From the NCBI GenBank assembly GCA_035275065.1, contig DATENM010000027.1, positions 17,498-81,497 of the forward strand: DNA of 64,000 nt, given 5' to 3'. Under the pieces are notes generated by a model. The model did no database searches, was not told the DNA's origin, and saw only the letters and a program-made list of their open reading frames with translations. This document shows positions 51,737 through 60,252 of the stretch, piece after piece. Source of the stretch: Blastocatellia bacterium (GTDB lineage Bacteria; Acidobacteriota; Blastocatellia; UBA7656). Every line of letters begins with the position of its first letter. Within the stretch, counting starts at the first letter, position 1. A program made the position numbers and the translations under genes.

Positions 51737-52423
51737 ATGTACTGCCCGACTTGCGCGACTCAAGCTGTTGAAGGGGCAAAATTCTGCAAGACCTGCGGAA
51801 TGAATCTCAACGTCGTGACGCAGGCGCTCAACGGCGAGGTCATGGTTACCGATCCGCTGCGCGACCGCGAATTCAAGCGCGCCCGCAAGCAGGTCAGCGA
51901 AGGCATTCACGGCATCTCTGTCGGCACGGCCTTACTGGTTGCCGCCCTGCTGCCCTACATCCTCAACAAGACGGTCGGCCTGCCACTGAATAACTACCTG
52001 ATGGCGCTGGCCCTGATTTTTGCGCTGGCCGGCATCATCAAGCTCTTCCGCAGCGTCGGCAGCATCATTGACGCGAAAGTCGGTCAGAAACTCCTCGACC
52101 CCAACCTACAGCCACGCGCGACCGGCAACCTCAGCGCGGCCTCGGGGTCTGCCGGGCTTGCGCCTCCAAAATCGAGTCAGCGCTTGCCCCAGGAAGCCAA
52201 CCGCAACGGGGTGGCCGCGCCGGCAAACACGCGACCCGTCAGCCTGGAGGCGGCTGCCGAGTTAAAACTCGCCGAGCGCAACTCACCCCTTCCTCCCCTG
52301 CCGACCGGCACGCTCGACGAAGCCTTGTTGCGCCAGGGCACAGGGCGCATCAACCGCGAGCGCTCAACGCCGCTGCGCCGTCTTGAAAAAGATGACGACC
52401 TGATGTCGAAACTCCGCAATTAG
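51737..52423 (+). CDS. Zinc-ribbon membrane protein of unknown function
   Basis: 228 residues. An N-terminal zinc ribbon has two CxxC knuckles (CPTCATQ and CKTCGMN). A linker follows, then two membrane helices (about 65-84, GTALLVAALLPYILN, and about 90-110, YLMALALIFALAGIIKLF). The cytoplasmic tail of about 110 residues is low in complexity, Pro/Ala/Ser-rich and probably disordered. Such zinc-ribbon/2-TM proteins are common in Acidobacteria-like genomes but uncharacterised. ATG at 51737; a GGAGA lies about 13 nt upstream. Confidence 0.75.
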   Translation: MYCPTCATQAVEGAKFCKTCGMNLNVVTQALNGEVMVTDPLRDREFKRARKQVSEGIHGISVGTALLVAALLPYILNKTVGLPLNNYLMALALIFALAGIIKLFRSVGSIIDAKVGQKLLDPNLQPRATGNLSAASGSAGLAPPKSSQRLPQEANRNGVAAPANTRPVSLEAAAELKLAERNSPLPPLPTGTLDEALLRQGTGRINRERSTPLRRLEKDDDLMSKLRN

Positions 52424-52446
52424 GCTTCAACCAAGCCGCGCCGGCT

Positions 52447-52590
52447 GCGCGACCTGGCTGCGCGACCTGACTGCCGCCACCCTGGCCCGGCAGTTTAACT
52501 ACTCGTCGCGGTTTAACTACGTTTAACTACCAGTCTCAACAAGAATCATCAAGAATCAGCAGCAAGAATCAGAGGACCCGCAGCAATACA
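52447..52590. repeat. Cluster of short tandem duplications
   Basis: GGCTGCGCGACCT twice in tandem (about 52443-52468), GTTTAACTAC three times (52493-52530) and CAAGAATCA three times (about 52539-52571). They fill most of the 242-nt gap between the zinc-ribbon and PotCD genes. No gene is seen. Confidence 0.7.
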
Positions 52591-52594
52591 GCCG

Positions 52595-52606
52595 ACGTTA
52601 TCAGAC
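52595..52606 (-). repeat. GTCTGATAACGT motif, copy 7
   Basis: ACGTTATCAGAC on the plus strand, directly after the tandem duplications, between convergent genes. Confidence 0.6.
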
Positions 52607-52665
52607 GGAGGTTGATCGCCGCGCAACCCCCTGCCGGTACTTGCTGTGGGTGCGATTCGCTCGAT

Positions 52666-54501
52666 TCACCTTGATTTGATCTCCGTCCAGTAGCGGTCAA
52701 AAGTTGTTATGGCCGCGCCGATTTCCTGGATCAATTCACAGCGCCCAAGAGACTCGCGCGGCGGGTAGGCCGCTTCATTCGTTAATAGCTCGGGCCGAAT
52801 GTAAGCCCGTGCCGCCAGGTTCGGCGATGAGTACCCCGTCCCGTTTGCAATGTCGGCTGCCGTCTTCGCCTCCATCACGAAGTTGATAAAGGCGGCCGCC
52901 AGCGCCCGGTTCTTTGCGGCGCGCGGTATGCAGAGATTGTCCACAAACATCGTGCAGCCTTCCTTGGGAATGACGTAGCCGATGTTACTATTTTCGGCCA
53001 TCGCCTTGGCGATCTGCCCGCTGTAGGCTTGCGCGACCCACACGTCGCCCGACAACAGCAGTTGATCGAAGCCGCCGCTGTCATAGGCTTTCAACAATGG
53101 CTTCTGCCGGATCAGCAAATCCGCCGCCGCGGCGAGGTCTTGCGGCTCTGTGTCGTTGAGCGATTTCCCCATTGACTTCAAAGCCGCGCCGAAGGTTTCG
53201 CGGACGTCATCGAGCATCGCTAGCCGGTCTTTGTAACCCGCGTCCCATAGCGCCGACCAGCTCTCTATCGGCCCGGCGACTTTATCCTTCCGATAGGCGA
53301 TCCCGGTCGTCCCCCACATATAAGGGATGGAGAATTGATTCGCCGGGTCATAAGCCAGGCCAACAAACTGCGGGTCGAGGTTTGAAAAGTTGGTCAGCGG
53401 GTCCCGATCAATCTCTTCGATCAAGCCCTGCCCTTTCAGAATCGTCACCATGTAATCGCTCGGCACGACAATGTCGAAAGTCGCGCCGCCCGATTGCAGC
53501 TTGGCGAGCAGCGCCTCGTTGGAATCGTAAAGCTCGACGTTGATCTTCGCATCATAGCGACGCTCAAACTCGGCAATCACATTGTCGGGCAGGTAGTTCG
53601 ACCAGATGTAGATGTTCAGCTCGCCGCCCCTGGCATTGTGACCCTGACCGCCGAGCGCGAAGACGACCAGCAACAGCGCCGCGACGGCGCCAGAGGCCAC
53701 CGTCCAGCGCGTTTTTCGGCCCGCCGCCAGCCGGTCGGAAATCACTACCAGCAAGACCGTCACCGCCAGTAAGACAGTTGAGATGGCATTGATCTCCGGC
53801 GTCACGCCGGTCTTGACCATCGAATAAATCTTCAGCGGCAAGGTCGCTGCCCCCGGCCCTGCGACGAAACTGGTGATCACAAAATCATCAAGCGAGAGCG
53901 TGAAGACCAACAGTGCGGCTGATACGATGGCCGGCAGCAACAGCGGCAATGTGACCTTCGTAAAGGTTTGCCAGGGCGTCGCACCCAGGTCCATCGCCGC
54001 TTCTTCGAGCGTCGCATCCAATCCCGCGGCGCGCGCCCGCACAATGAAGATCACGTACGAGATTGAAAACGCGACGTGCGCCGCCACAATCGTGCTGACG
54101 CCGAACGCCCAACCGATTGCCCCGAACAGCGCGGCGGTCGAAAAGCCAATGACAATTTCGGGGATGATTACCGGCAGCACGGCCAGCGCCTCTGTGGCGC
54201 GCCGCAAGCGCACGCGGTAACGCGCCAGGGCGAGCGCCGCCGCGCTGCCGATGATTGTTGCCAGCAGCGTCGTTATTAGCCCAACAATCAGGCTCATTCG
54301 CAGCGCCGCGATCAGCCCGGCGTCCTGCCAGGCGAGCTGATACCACTTCCAGGTGAAGCCGCGCCAGACGGTGCTGAAGCGCGAGCTGTTGAAAGAGAGC
54401 CCGACGAGGACGAGGATGGGCGCGTAGAGGAAGAGGTAGGTCAGGCCCGTGACCAGCGACAGCGGGCGCGGCAATCTGCGTTGGCGGTTCGATTGGCCCA
54501 C
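52666..54501 (-). CDS. Polyamine ABC transporter permease-substrate-binding fusion (PotC-PotD)
   Basis: 611 residues combining two subunits that are normally separate. Residues about 1-265 are a PotC-like permease with about six helices and the ATPase-coupling EAA loop (EEAAMDLGATPWQTFTKVTLPLLLPAI). A further membrane helix (about 270-287, WTVASGAVAALLLVVFALGG) links to a periplasmic PotD-like binding protein (about 295-611): NIYIWSNYLPDNVIAEFERRY, VPSDYMVTILKGQGLIEEID, PYMWGTTGIAYRKDKV. The binding domain is thereby tethered to the permease. No PotA ATPase or PotB permease gene is adjacent. ATG at 54501. Substrate spermidine or putrescine by family; untested. Confidence 0.9.
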   Translation of the reverse strand: MGQSNRQRRLPRPLSLVTGLTYLFLYAPILVLVGLSFNSSRFSTVWRGFTWKWYQLAWQDAGLIAALRMSLIVGLITTLLATIIGSAAALALARYRVRLRRATEALAVLPVIIPEIVIGFSTAALFGAIGWAFGVSTIVAAHVAFSISYVIFIVRARAAGLDATLEEAAMDLGATPWQTFTKVTLPLLLPAIVSAALLVFTLSLDDFVITSFVAGPGAATLPLKIYSMVKTGVTPEINAISTVLLAVTVLLVVISDRLAAGRKTRWTVASGAVAALLLVVFALGGQGHNARGGELNIYIWSNYLPDNVIAEFERRYDAKINVELYDSNEALLAKLQSGGATFDIVVPSDYMVTILKGQGLIEEIDRDPLTNFSNLDPQFVGLAYDPANQFSIPYMWGTTGIAYRKDKVAGPIESWSALWDAGYKDRLAMLDDVRETFGAALKSMGKSLNDTEPQDLAAAADLLIRQKPLLKAYDSGGFDQLLLSGDVWVAQAYSGQIAKAMAENSNIGYVIPKEGCTMFVDNLCIPRAAKNRALAAAFINFVMEAKTAADIANGTGYSSPNLAARAYIRPELLTNEAAYPPRESLGRCELIQEIGAAITTFDRYWTEIKSR

Positions 54502-54636
54502 GGCGAATCACTATCATTGACCGTGGCGCGTTCGTCAAGCGAACGATTAACGCCAATCACCAAAGGGCTGAAGTTTGACACTCGCGAGAGCCGCGCACTA
54601 GAATGATATGGCAGTTGATTACAAGGAGAACGAGCA

Positions 54637-55353
54637 TTGACGATACCGGGAGGATTTCTCTTTTCGTTGCTGCAATCCGCGCCGACGCCCCGCAGTTCTC
54701 TGGTTGAGTTGCTCCTGCGCGCCAGCCCCATCGCCAAAGCGGTCCTTATCCTCCTCGTGATTTTCTCGGTCTATTCCTGGGCAATCATCATCACCAAATG
54801 GCTGTGGTTGCGGCGCGCCGAGCAGGCGACAGGGAGTTTTCTGTCGCGCTTTCGTGGCGGCGCTAAACTTTCGGACCTTTATGGCGAAGCCGAGAAAAAC
54901 GAAAGCCCCATCGCCCGCGTCTTCCTTGCCGGTTACGACGAGATTACCGGCCAGTTGGACGAGGCCGGCGGCCAGGTGCGCAGCCTCGATGCGCTGAGCC
55001 GTGTGCTGCAATCGGAGACCATCGCCCAGGTTAGCCGCATGGAACGCAGTTTAAGCTGGCTGGCGACAACCGCAAACGCCTCGCCGTTCATCGGACTGTT
55101 CGGCACGGTCGTCGGCATCATCATCGCGTTTCAGGGACTCAGCACGGCGGCGGGCTCTTCGATACAGGCCGTCGCTCCGGGCATCGCCGAAGCGCTGATC
55201 GCGACTGCCGCCGGCATTGCCGCGGCGGTGCCGGCGGCGATCTTTTACAATCAGTTTCTCAACCGCGTCAAAACCCTGACGGCGACGCTCGACCGCTTCT
55301 CGCTGGAACTGCTGAACCTGGTCGAGCGCCATTACGCTAAAGCGAAGCTGTAA
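54637..55353 (+). CDS. tolQ: TolQ, proton-channel subunit of the Tol-Pal system
   Basis: 238 residues, MotA/TolQ/ExbB family. Three membrane helices (about 35-55, 145-170, 185-205), with ASPFIGLFGTVVGIIIAFQGLS in the second and EALIATAAGIAAAVPAAIFYNQF in the third. With TolR it uses the proton gradient to drive envelope constriction at division. TTG start at 54637 with AAGGAG upstream (9 nt). First gene of an intact tolQ-R-A-B-pal-cpoB locus, which distinguishes it from ExbB. Confidence 0.94.
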   Translation: MTIPGGFLFSLLQSAPTPRSSLVELLLRASPIAKAVLILLVIFSVYSWAIIITKWLWLRRAEQATGSFLSRFRGGAKLSDLYGEAEKNESPIARVFLAGYDEITGQLDEAGGQVRSLDALSRVLQSETIAQVSRMERSLSWLATTANASPFIGLFGTVVGIIIAFQGLSTAAGSSIQAVAPGIAEALIATAAGIAAAVPAAIFYNQFLNRVKTLTATLDRFSLELLNLVERHYAKAKL

Positions 55354-55375
55354 GGCAGCAGACGATCAGAGCAGA

Positions 55376-55810
55376 ATGGCTTTTACTGACAATCGAGGAC
55401 GCACGCAGACATCGCTCTCCGAGATTAACGTCACGCCCCTGGTTGACGTGATGCTCGTGCTGTTGGTGATCTTCATGGTCACCGCGCCGATTCTGCAAAC
55501 CGGCATCGACGTCAACCTGCCGAAAACCCGCGAGAGCCGCGCCGAACAGCCGAAGCTCAAATCGGTCGTCGTCAGCATTGATAAAGACGGCAACATCTAC
55601 CTCAGCACCCAAAGCGAAGCCAAGCAAGTCAACGTCAACGACCTGCCGGCGCTTCTCACGGAAAAGCTCGGCGAGGCCGGCGAGCGCAAAGTCTATGTCC
55701 GCGCCGATGGCGACACCGCCTATCGCATCGTCGCTTACGTCCTGGACCTCGCCAAACAAGCCGGCGCCGAAGTGAGTCTGGTCACAGAGCCGACGGTGAA
55801 GAAGAAGTGA
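55376..55810 (+). CDS. tolR: TolR, ExbD/TolR family
   Basis: 144 residues: cytoplasmic N-terminus, one membrane helix with the proton-carrying Asp ([20 protein letters not shown], Asp about 25), then a periplasmic domain with LPKTRES and the repeated beta-alpha pattern. Works with TolQ as the motor. 22-nt gap from tolQ; its stop overlaps the GTG start of the next gene by 4 nt. Confidence 0.93.
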   Translation: MAFTDNRGRTQTSLSEINVTPLVDVMLVLLVIFMVTAPILQTGIDVNLPKTRESRAEQPKLKSVVVSIDKDGNIYLSTQSEAKQVNVNDLPALLTEKLGEAGERKVYVRADGDTAYRIVAYVLDLAKQAGAEVSLVTEPTVKKK

Positions 55811-56655
55811 GCGCGAGACGACAACGCATTGAATCGGAAAACGGCATGACGCCGCGCCTCGGCGTCGCCATCTCCCTTGCCCTGCACGGTGCCATCATAA
55901 TCGCGCTCTTGCTTGCCACTTCGCGCTGGATGACCACCGAAATCGTCGCCGCCGGGCCGGGCGAGGGCGGCGAAGGCGGCGGCGGCGCGATTGATGTCGG
56001 CGTCAGCGACCCTTCGGCGATTCTCGGATTCGCCAAGCCTCAACCCATCTCGCAAATCGGCGACCGCGACAACGCCGTCAACAACGCCAACGTCGAGCAC
56101 AAGCCGCGCGACGAGGAAACCGAAGACGTCGTCCCGCGCACGGACAAAGAACCGCTCGATCCCAAATCGCTGAAGACCGACAAGCCTGTGGTCAATCAGA
56201 CGGAGCGCATCTTTACCGGCAAAGAAGAGCGCGGCAAGACCGATCCGACGACGCCGCAGGTCGGTCGAACCTATGGCACGCCGACGCCGACAATGAGGGG
56301 CGGCGTCGCCATCGGCTCGGGCAGCGGCAGCGGCGCAGGTCTGTCGGGAGGCACTGAATACGGGGGGCGCATTCAAGCCATCTTCAGCCGCAATTACAAC
56401 CCGCCGCAGGCCGATGCGCCAGCCGTGCAAACCGTCATCATTTCTATTCGCATCAGCCGCGATGGCCGCATTCTCGACGTCGTGAATGGCCGCGTCAATC
56501 CGTCGAGCATTCGCCAGCGGGCGCAGATGGGGCAGGTCAATTACGCCGCCGAGCGTGCGATCATTGCCTCCGACCCGCTGCCGCCTGTGCCCTCTTGGTT
56601 CAAGCCCGAGGCCGGCACTTTTGAAGTCAATCTTATTTTCCGTTACCCGAAATGA
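55807..56655 (+). CDS. tolA: TolA/TonB-like energy transducer
   Basis: 282 residues. N-terminal membrane anchor (LGVAISLALHGAIIIALLLATS, about 18-39), a Gly/Asp/Lys-rich periplasmic linker with no extended TolA-type helix, then a C-terminal TonB/TolA-like domain (VQTVIISIRISRDGRILDVVNGRVNPSSIRQRAQ...TFEVNLIFRY). It is shorter than E. coli TolA, but its place between tolR and tolB makes the TolA role likely. GTG start overlapping the tolR stop (GTGA). Confidence 0.85.
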   Translation: MSARRQRIESENGMTPRLGVAISLALHGAIIIALLLATSRWMTTEIVAAGPGEGGEGGGGAIDVGVSDPSAILGFAKPQPISQIGDRDNAVNNANVEHKPRDEETEDVVPRTDKEPLDPKSLKTDKPVVNQTERIFTGKEERGKTDPTTPQVGRTYGTPTPTMRGGVAIGSGSGSGAGLSGGTEYGGRIQAIFSRNYNPPQADAPAVQTVIISIRISRDGRILDVVNGRVNPSSIRQRAQMGQVNYAAERAIIASDPLPPVPSWFKPEAGTFEVNLIFRYPK

Positions 56656-56696
56656 TATGCTGTAGGCGCGCCGCCGAGCGCACCGGTTCTCTGATT

Positions 56697-58004
56697 ATGC
56701 AAACTCGACCCCCCATCGCCATCGCCATCCTGCTCGCGCTCACACTGCTCGCGACCACTTCGAGCTATGGCCAGCAGGAAGTCCCGCCGCAGCAGGAGAC
56801 GCTGCGCAATCAACTCGGCAACATCATCGTCACACCGGGCAATGGCCCGAACCTGGCGCTCGCAGACTTCGTCGCCCGCGCTGCCGGCACAGAGGCCGCG
56901 GCGGCGACCTTTAACGAAGTCCTCAAGAACGACCTGGACTTCGCCGCCGTCGCCGGCATCGTCGGCAAGAGCCTCAACCCGAAGTCGCTGGTGCCCGACC
57001 CGGCCTCGCTCAAGTTTGAAGAGTGGTCGGCTGATCCGACAAAAGCCGATTATGTCGCCTTCGGCAATCTACAGAGCGCCGGTGGCCTGTCCGCCGATTG
57101 TTATCTCTACGACGTCAAGACACGGCAACAGCTCATCGCTTCGCGCCACAGCGGCGACGTGCGCCGCATCGCCCACGAATTTGCCGACGAGATCGTCAAG
57201 CTGCTCACGGGCCGCGACGGCATCGCCACCTCGAAGCTTGCCTACGTCGGCGGCGAGGCGATCCGCGCCGCGGATTACGACGGCTTCAATGCCCGCACCG
57301 TCGCGACCGACGGCCCGATATTGCGCTTCCCGCAATTCTCACCCGACGGGCGCTATCTCGCCTATGTCAGTTATAAGAGCGGCGTGCCCAACATCGTCGT
57401 GCGGACGGCGGACGGCGGCCTGGTCGGCGGCACGCACTTCAACGCGACGACCACATCGCCGGCCATCTCGCCGAACGGCCAACTCGCTTTCAGCTCGGCC
57501 ATCAGCAACGACGGCTCGATGGAGATTTACGTTTCAAACCTCGATGGCTCGAACCCGCGGCGCTTGACGCGCACGGCTAAAGGCATCAACATCTCGCCGC
57601 GCTGGAACCCCAAGACCGGGCGCGAGATCGCTTACATTTCCAGCCGCGGCGGCTCGCCGCAGGTCTACGTCATGGACGCCAGCGGCGCCAATCAGCGCCC
57701 GCTGATTTCTCGCGGCGGCCATGCCGATTCGCCGTCGTGGTCGCCCGATGGCCGCTACATCGCTTTCACCTACGGCGGCGCCGGCAGCTTTCAGATATTC
57801 ATTGCGGATGTCGCATCGGGGCAACTTTTGCAACTGACCTCGCAAGGCCGCAACGAAAGCCCCACCTGGGCGCCCGACAGTCGCCACCTGGCTTATCAGT
57901 CGAACCGCACAGGTCGCTGGGAAGTTTGGCAGATGCACGTTGACGGCAGCAATCAGCGGCAGGTGAGCCACGGCGGTGGCCGCCTGCCTACCTGGGCAAA
58001 GTAA
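56697..58004 (+). CDS. tolB: TolB, periplasmic beta-propeller
   Basis: About 435 residues from the ATG at 56697: signal peptide (IAIAILLALTLLATTSSYGQ), N-terminal D1 domain, then a six-blade propeller with repeats such as FPQFSPDGRYLAYVSYKSG, ISPRWNPKTGREIAYISSRGG, SPSWSPDGRYIAFTYGG and SPTWAPDSRHLAYQSNR. It binds Pal and TolA. An in-frame ATG at 56652 overlaps the tolA stop (ATGA) and would add 15 residues before the signal peptide, so the start is not settled. Confidence 0.93.
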   Translation: MQTRPPIAIAILLALTLLATTSSYGQQEVPPQQETLRNQLGNIIVTPGNGPNLALADFVARAAGTEAAAATFNEVLKNDLDFAAVAGIVGKSLNPKSLVPDPASLKFEEWSADPTKADYVAFGNLQSAGGLSADCYLYDVKTRQQLIASRHSGDVRRIAHEFADEIVKLLTGRDGIATSKLAYVGGEAIRAADYDGFNARTVATDGPILRFPQFSPDGRYLAYVSYKSGVPNIVVRTADGGLVGGTHFNATTTSPAISPNGQLAFSSAISNDGSMEIYVSNLDGSNPRRLTRTAKGINISPRWNPKTGREIAYISSRGGSPQVYVMDASGANQRPLISRGGHADSPSWSPDGRYIAFTYGGAGSFQIFIADVASGQLLQLTSQGRNESPTWAPDSRHLAYQSNRTGRWEVWQMHVDGSNQRQVSHGGGRLPTWAK

Positions 58005-58104
58005 GTGACAAGTGACGAGTGACAAGTGACAAGATAAAGACAACGGGCGACAACAGCGGCACGACGAACGGGCGTGTCCCCTTGTCACTCGTCACTTGTT
58101 ACTT
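58003..58104. repeat. Palindrome with AGTGACA heptad arms
   Basis: Arms 58003-58026 and 58081-58104 match at 23 of 24 positions. AGTGACA/AGTGACG words step by 7 nt. Between tolB and pal, starting at the tolB stop codon. Confidence 0.85.
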
Positions 58105-58132
58105 ATCACTCGGAAAAGAAAGGAGTCTTGAC

Positions 58133-59116
58133 ATGGCACTCAGGATTTCACGAATCCTCACGGTTACACTCATTGCAGTCATTCTGGCGCTGGTTGTCGG
58201 CTGCGCGAAGCCGAAGGTGCAGGTACAGGTCTCACGCGACCGCTTGCAACAGGGCGAAGACGTTCGCGTCACCTGGCAATCGAAAGACGCCAAGCAGGTG
58301 ACCCTCAACGGCCAACAGGTCGACAAGGTCGGCTCGAAAGTCTACACGCCCGACAACACGACGACCTTCACCGCCGTCGCCAAGCGCGGCAGCAAGGAAG
58401 CCCGCGATAGCAAAGTCGTCGAGGTCTCGGCCCGTCCGGCGGCGCCGACCGTGCGCATCTCGCTCGACCAGGACGCCATCACGCGCGGTCAGAGCACGAC
58501 GCTGCACTGGAATTCGAACAACGCCGACCGCGTCGCCATCAGCGAGCTCGGGACGGTGCCAAGCACAGGCTCGCGCGTCGTCAGCCCCTCGCAATCTACG
58601 ACCTACACGGCGACGGCAACCGGCGTAGGCGGCACCGATACGGCGTCCGCACGGCTGACCGTCACCGAAGAGCCGCCTTCGGATTCGCGTCCGCGCACCA
58701 ATCCGGTCAACACCAGCCCGGCCATCGCCACGCTCTTCGGCCAGCAGGTGCAGGCGATCTTCTTCGACTATGATTCGGCGGACATCAAGCCCGAATCGCA
58801 AGACCGCTTGCGGCGCGCGGCGGCGTGGCTGACCCAGAGCCCTTTCCGCTCGGTCGCCTTCCGCATCGAAGGCAACTGCGACCCGCGCGGCACTGAAGAA
58901 TACAACATCGGCCTCGGCGAGCGGCGCGCCCAGGCGGCCAAGGAATTCCTCGTGTCGCTCGGCGTTGATGCCTCGCGCATTCAGACCGTCAGCTACGGCG
59001 AAGAACGCGCCTCGGGTGGAAGCGAAGGCTCGCCTTCAAGCGTGCCGTCTTGGGCGCATGACCGCCGCGATGATTTCATTTACGTCAGCGGCGGCACCCC
59101 GCCGCGCAACCCTTAG
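58133..59116 (+). CDS. pal: Peptidoglycan-associated lipoprotein Pal with two extra Ig-like domains
   Basis: 327 residues, about twice normal Pal length. A lipobox (LALVVGC) makes it an outer-membrane lipoprotein. Residues about 25-100 and 100-185 are two Ig-like domains (VRVTWQSKDAKQVTLNG and TTLHWNSNNADRVAISELG), and a short linker follows. The C-terminal OmpA-like domain (about 205-325) has FFDYDSADIKPESQDRLRRAA and EGNCDPRGTEEYNIGLGERRAQA, the residues that bind diaminopimelate. ATG at 58133 with AAAGGAG upstream. It anchors the outer membrane to peptidoglycan and TolB. The paired Ig domains are unusual. Confidence 0.92.
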   Translation: MALRISRILTVTLIAVILALVVGCAKPKVQVQVSRDRLQQGEDVRVTWQSKDAKQVTLNGQQVDKVGSKVYTPDNTTTFTAVAKRGSKEARDSKVVEVSARPAAPTVRISLDQDAITRGQSTTLHWNSNNADRVAISELGTVPSTGSRVVSPSQSTTYTATATGVGGTDTASARLTVTEEPPSDSRPRTNPVNTSPAIATLFGQQVQAIFFDYDSADIKPESQDRLRRAAAWLTQSPFRSVAFRIEGNCDPRGTEEYNIGLGERRAQAAKEFLVSLGVDASRIQTVSYGEERASGGSEGSPSSVPSWAHDRRDDFIYVSGGTPPRNP

Positions 59117-59222
59117 CAAAGGGATTGTCATTCGTATAGGGGCGGGCGTCGCCTGCCTCTCTTCCGGCGCTACCCGTGGCGCAAGCGAACGGCTCGCGCC
59201 ACACTGATTTTCAGAGGCATTT

Positions 59223-60011
59223 ATGGTATCAAGGATTGCAATCGTCATACTGCTCGCGGCGATGACGGTGCCGGCTACTGCCGCACCGAGCGGCGACCAG
59301 AAAGATCGCGACGCGCAGATCAAGCTGGCGCTTGATGAGTTGAAGAACGAGGTCGTCGTGCTCGGACGCCAGGTGCGCGACATGCAGGCTTCGATGGATC
59401 GCAGCGGCGGACAGATGAATGCGCTGATCAACCAGATCGTTGATAACGTCAACGCCATCCGCCAGGCGCAAAGCCGCGTCGCCGAAGGCAGCGTTTCGGC
59501 CATCAATCAAACTAACTCGCTCGGCGAACAGTTGAGCGCCACCAACCAGCGCATCGAGCGGCTCTCCGAGCAGATGGCCGAATTGAAGCGGCTGGTCGAA
59601 AACCTGCCGAAGCTGCCGACCATGACGCAGATCACGCCGGGCAACCCCGACCAGCTTTTCGCCGCCGCCTATGGCGATTACTCGCGTGGCAATTACGACC
59701 TCGCCATTAGTGAATTCCGCCAGTATGTCGAGACCTATCCGACCAGCGAGATGGCCGATAACGCTCAGTACTGGATCGGCGAAGCCTTTTACGCCAAAAA
59801 ACAGCTCGGCGAGGCCATCGCCGAATTCGACAAGGTGATCAACCTCTTCTCGAAGGGCGACAAGGTGCCGGCGGCGCGCTTGAAGAAAGGCATGGCATTA
59901 ATGGATCAGGGCCAGACGGAGGCGGCGCGCGCCGAGTTCCAGGCCATCATTAAATGGCACCCGCGCAGCAACGAGGCGCAACTCGCCCGCCAGCAACTTG
60001 GGGAAAAGTGA
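59223..60011 (+). CDS. cpoB: CpoB/YbgF, Tol-Pal associated periplasmic protein
   Basis: 262 residues: signal peptide (IAIVILLAAMTVPATAAPSG), N-terminal trimerising coiled coil (about 30-120), then TPR repeats (about 140-262: AAYGDYSRGNYDLAISEFRQYVETYPTSEMADNAQYWIGEAFYAKK). CpoB coordinates the Tol machine with PBP1B during division in E. coli. ATG at 59223 with AGAGG upstream. It ends the tol operon; a heptad palindrome starts at its stop. Confidence 0.92.
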   Translation: MVSRIAIVILLAAMTVPATAAPSGDQKDRDAQIKLALDELKNEVVVLGRQVRDMQASMDRSGGQMNALINQIVDNVNAIRQAQSRVAEGSVSAINQTNSLGEQLSATNQRIERLSEQMAELKRLVENLPKLPTMTQITPGNPDQLFAAAYGDYSRGNYDLAISEFRQYVETYPTSEMADNAQYWIGEAFYAKKQLGEAIAEFDKVINLFSKGDKVPAARLKKGMALMDQGQTEAARAEFQAIIKWHPRSNEAQLARQQLGEK

Positions 60012-60092
60012 GGAGTGGAAAGTGATGAGTCGGCAGAGCGAAGCGTCCGGCCCGCCATCTTCCTACTCATCACTCATTACTTTTCACTTCTT
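60003..60092. repeat. Heptad palindrome (AAAGTGA words) after cpoB
   Basis: Left arm 60003-60030 (AAAGTGA GGAGTGG AAAGTGA TGAGT) and right arm 60064-60092 pair imperfectly but keep the same 7-nt register. It overlaps the last codons of cpoB. Confidence 0.7.
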
Positions 60093-60150
60093 TCTTGTCC
60101 CATTCATCGGTCAATTTGCAAAAAAAGCCGCAAGCATTTCGACTTTATTA

Positions 60151-60179
60151 TTGACACTTCATTCATTTTGACTTAAAGT
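60151..60179 (+). promoter_or_regulatory. Candidate sigma-70 promoter of the kinase operon
   Basis: TTGACA (60151-60156), a 17-nt spacer, then TAAAGT (60174-60179); 73 nt before the kinase ATG. A TTCATTCA half-site of the FadR operator occurs in the spacer without a second arm. Confidence 0.5.
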
Positions 60180-60252
60180 GACGGCGTCTTATCGACGCTT
60201 CGCAAAGCCCCTATATGCCTACCGCCGCCCCGCTTCGAAAGCAGGCTAGCTT

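Noticed and set aside
60156..60171. FadR operator upstream of the kinase
   Set aside because: Only a TTCATTCA half-site; no facing arm.
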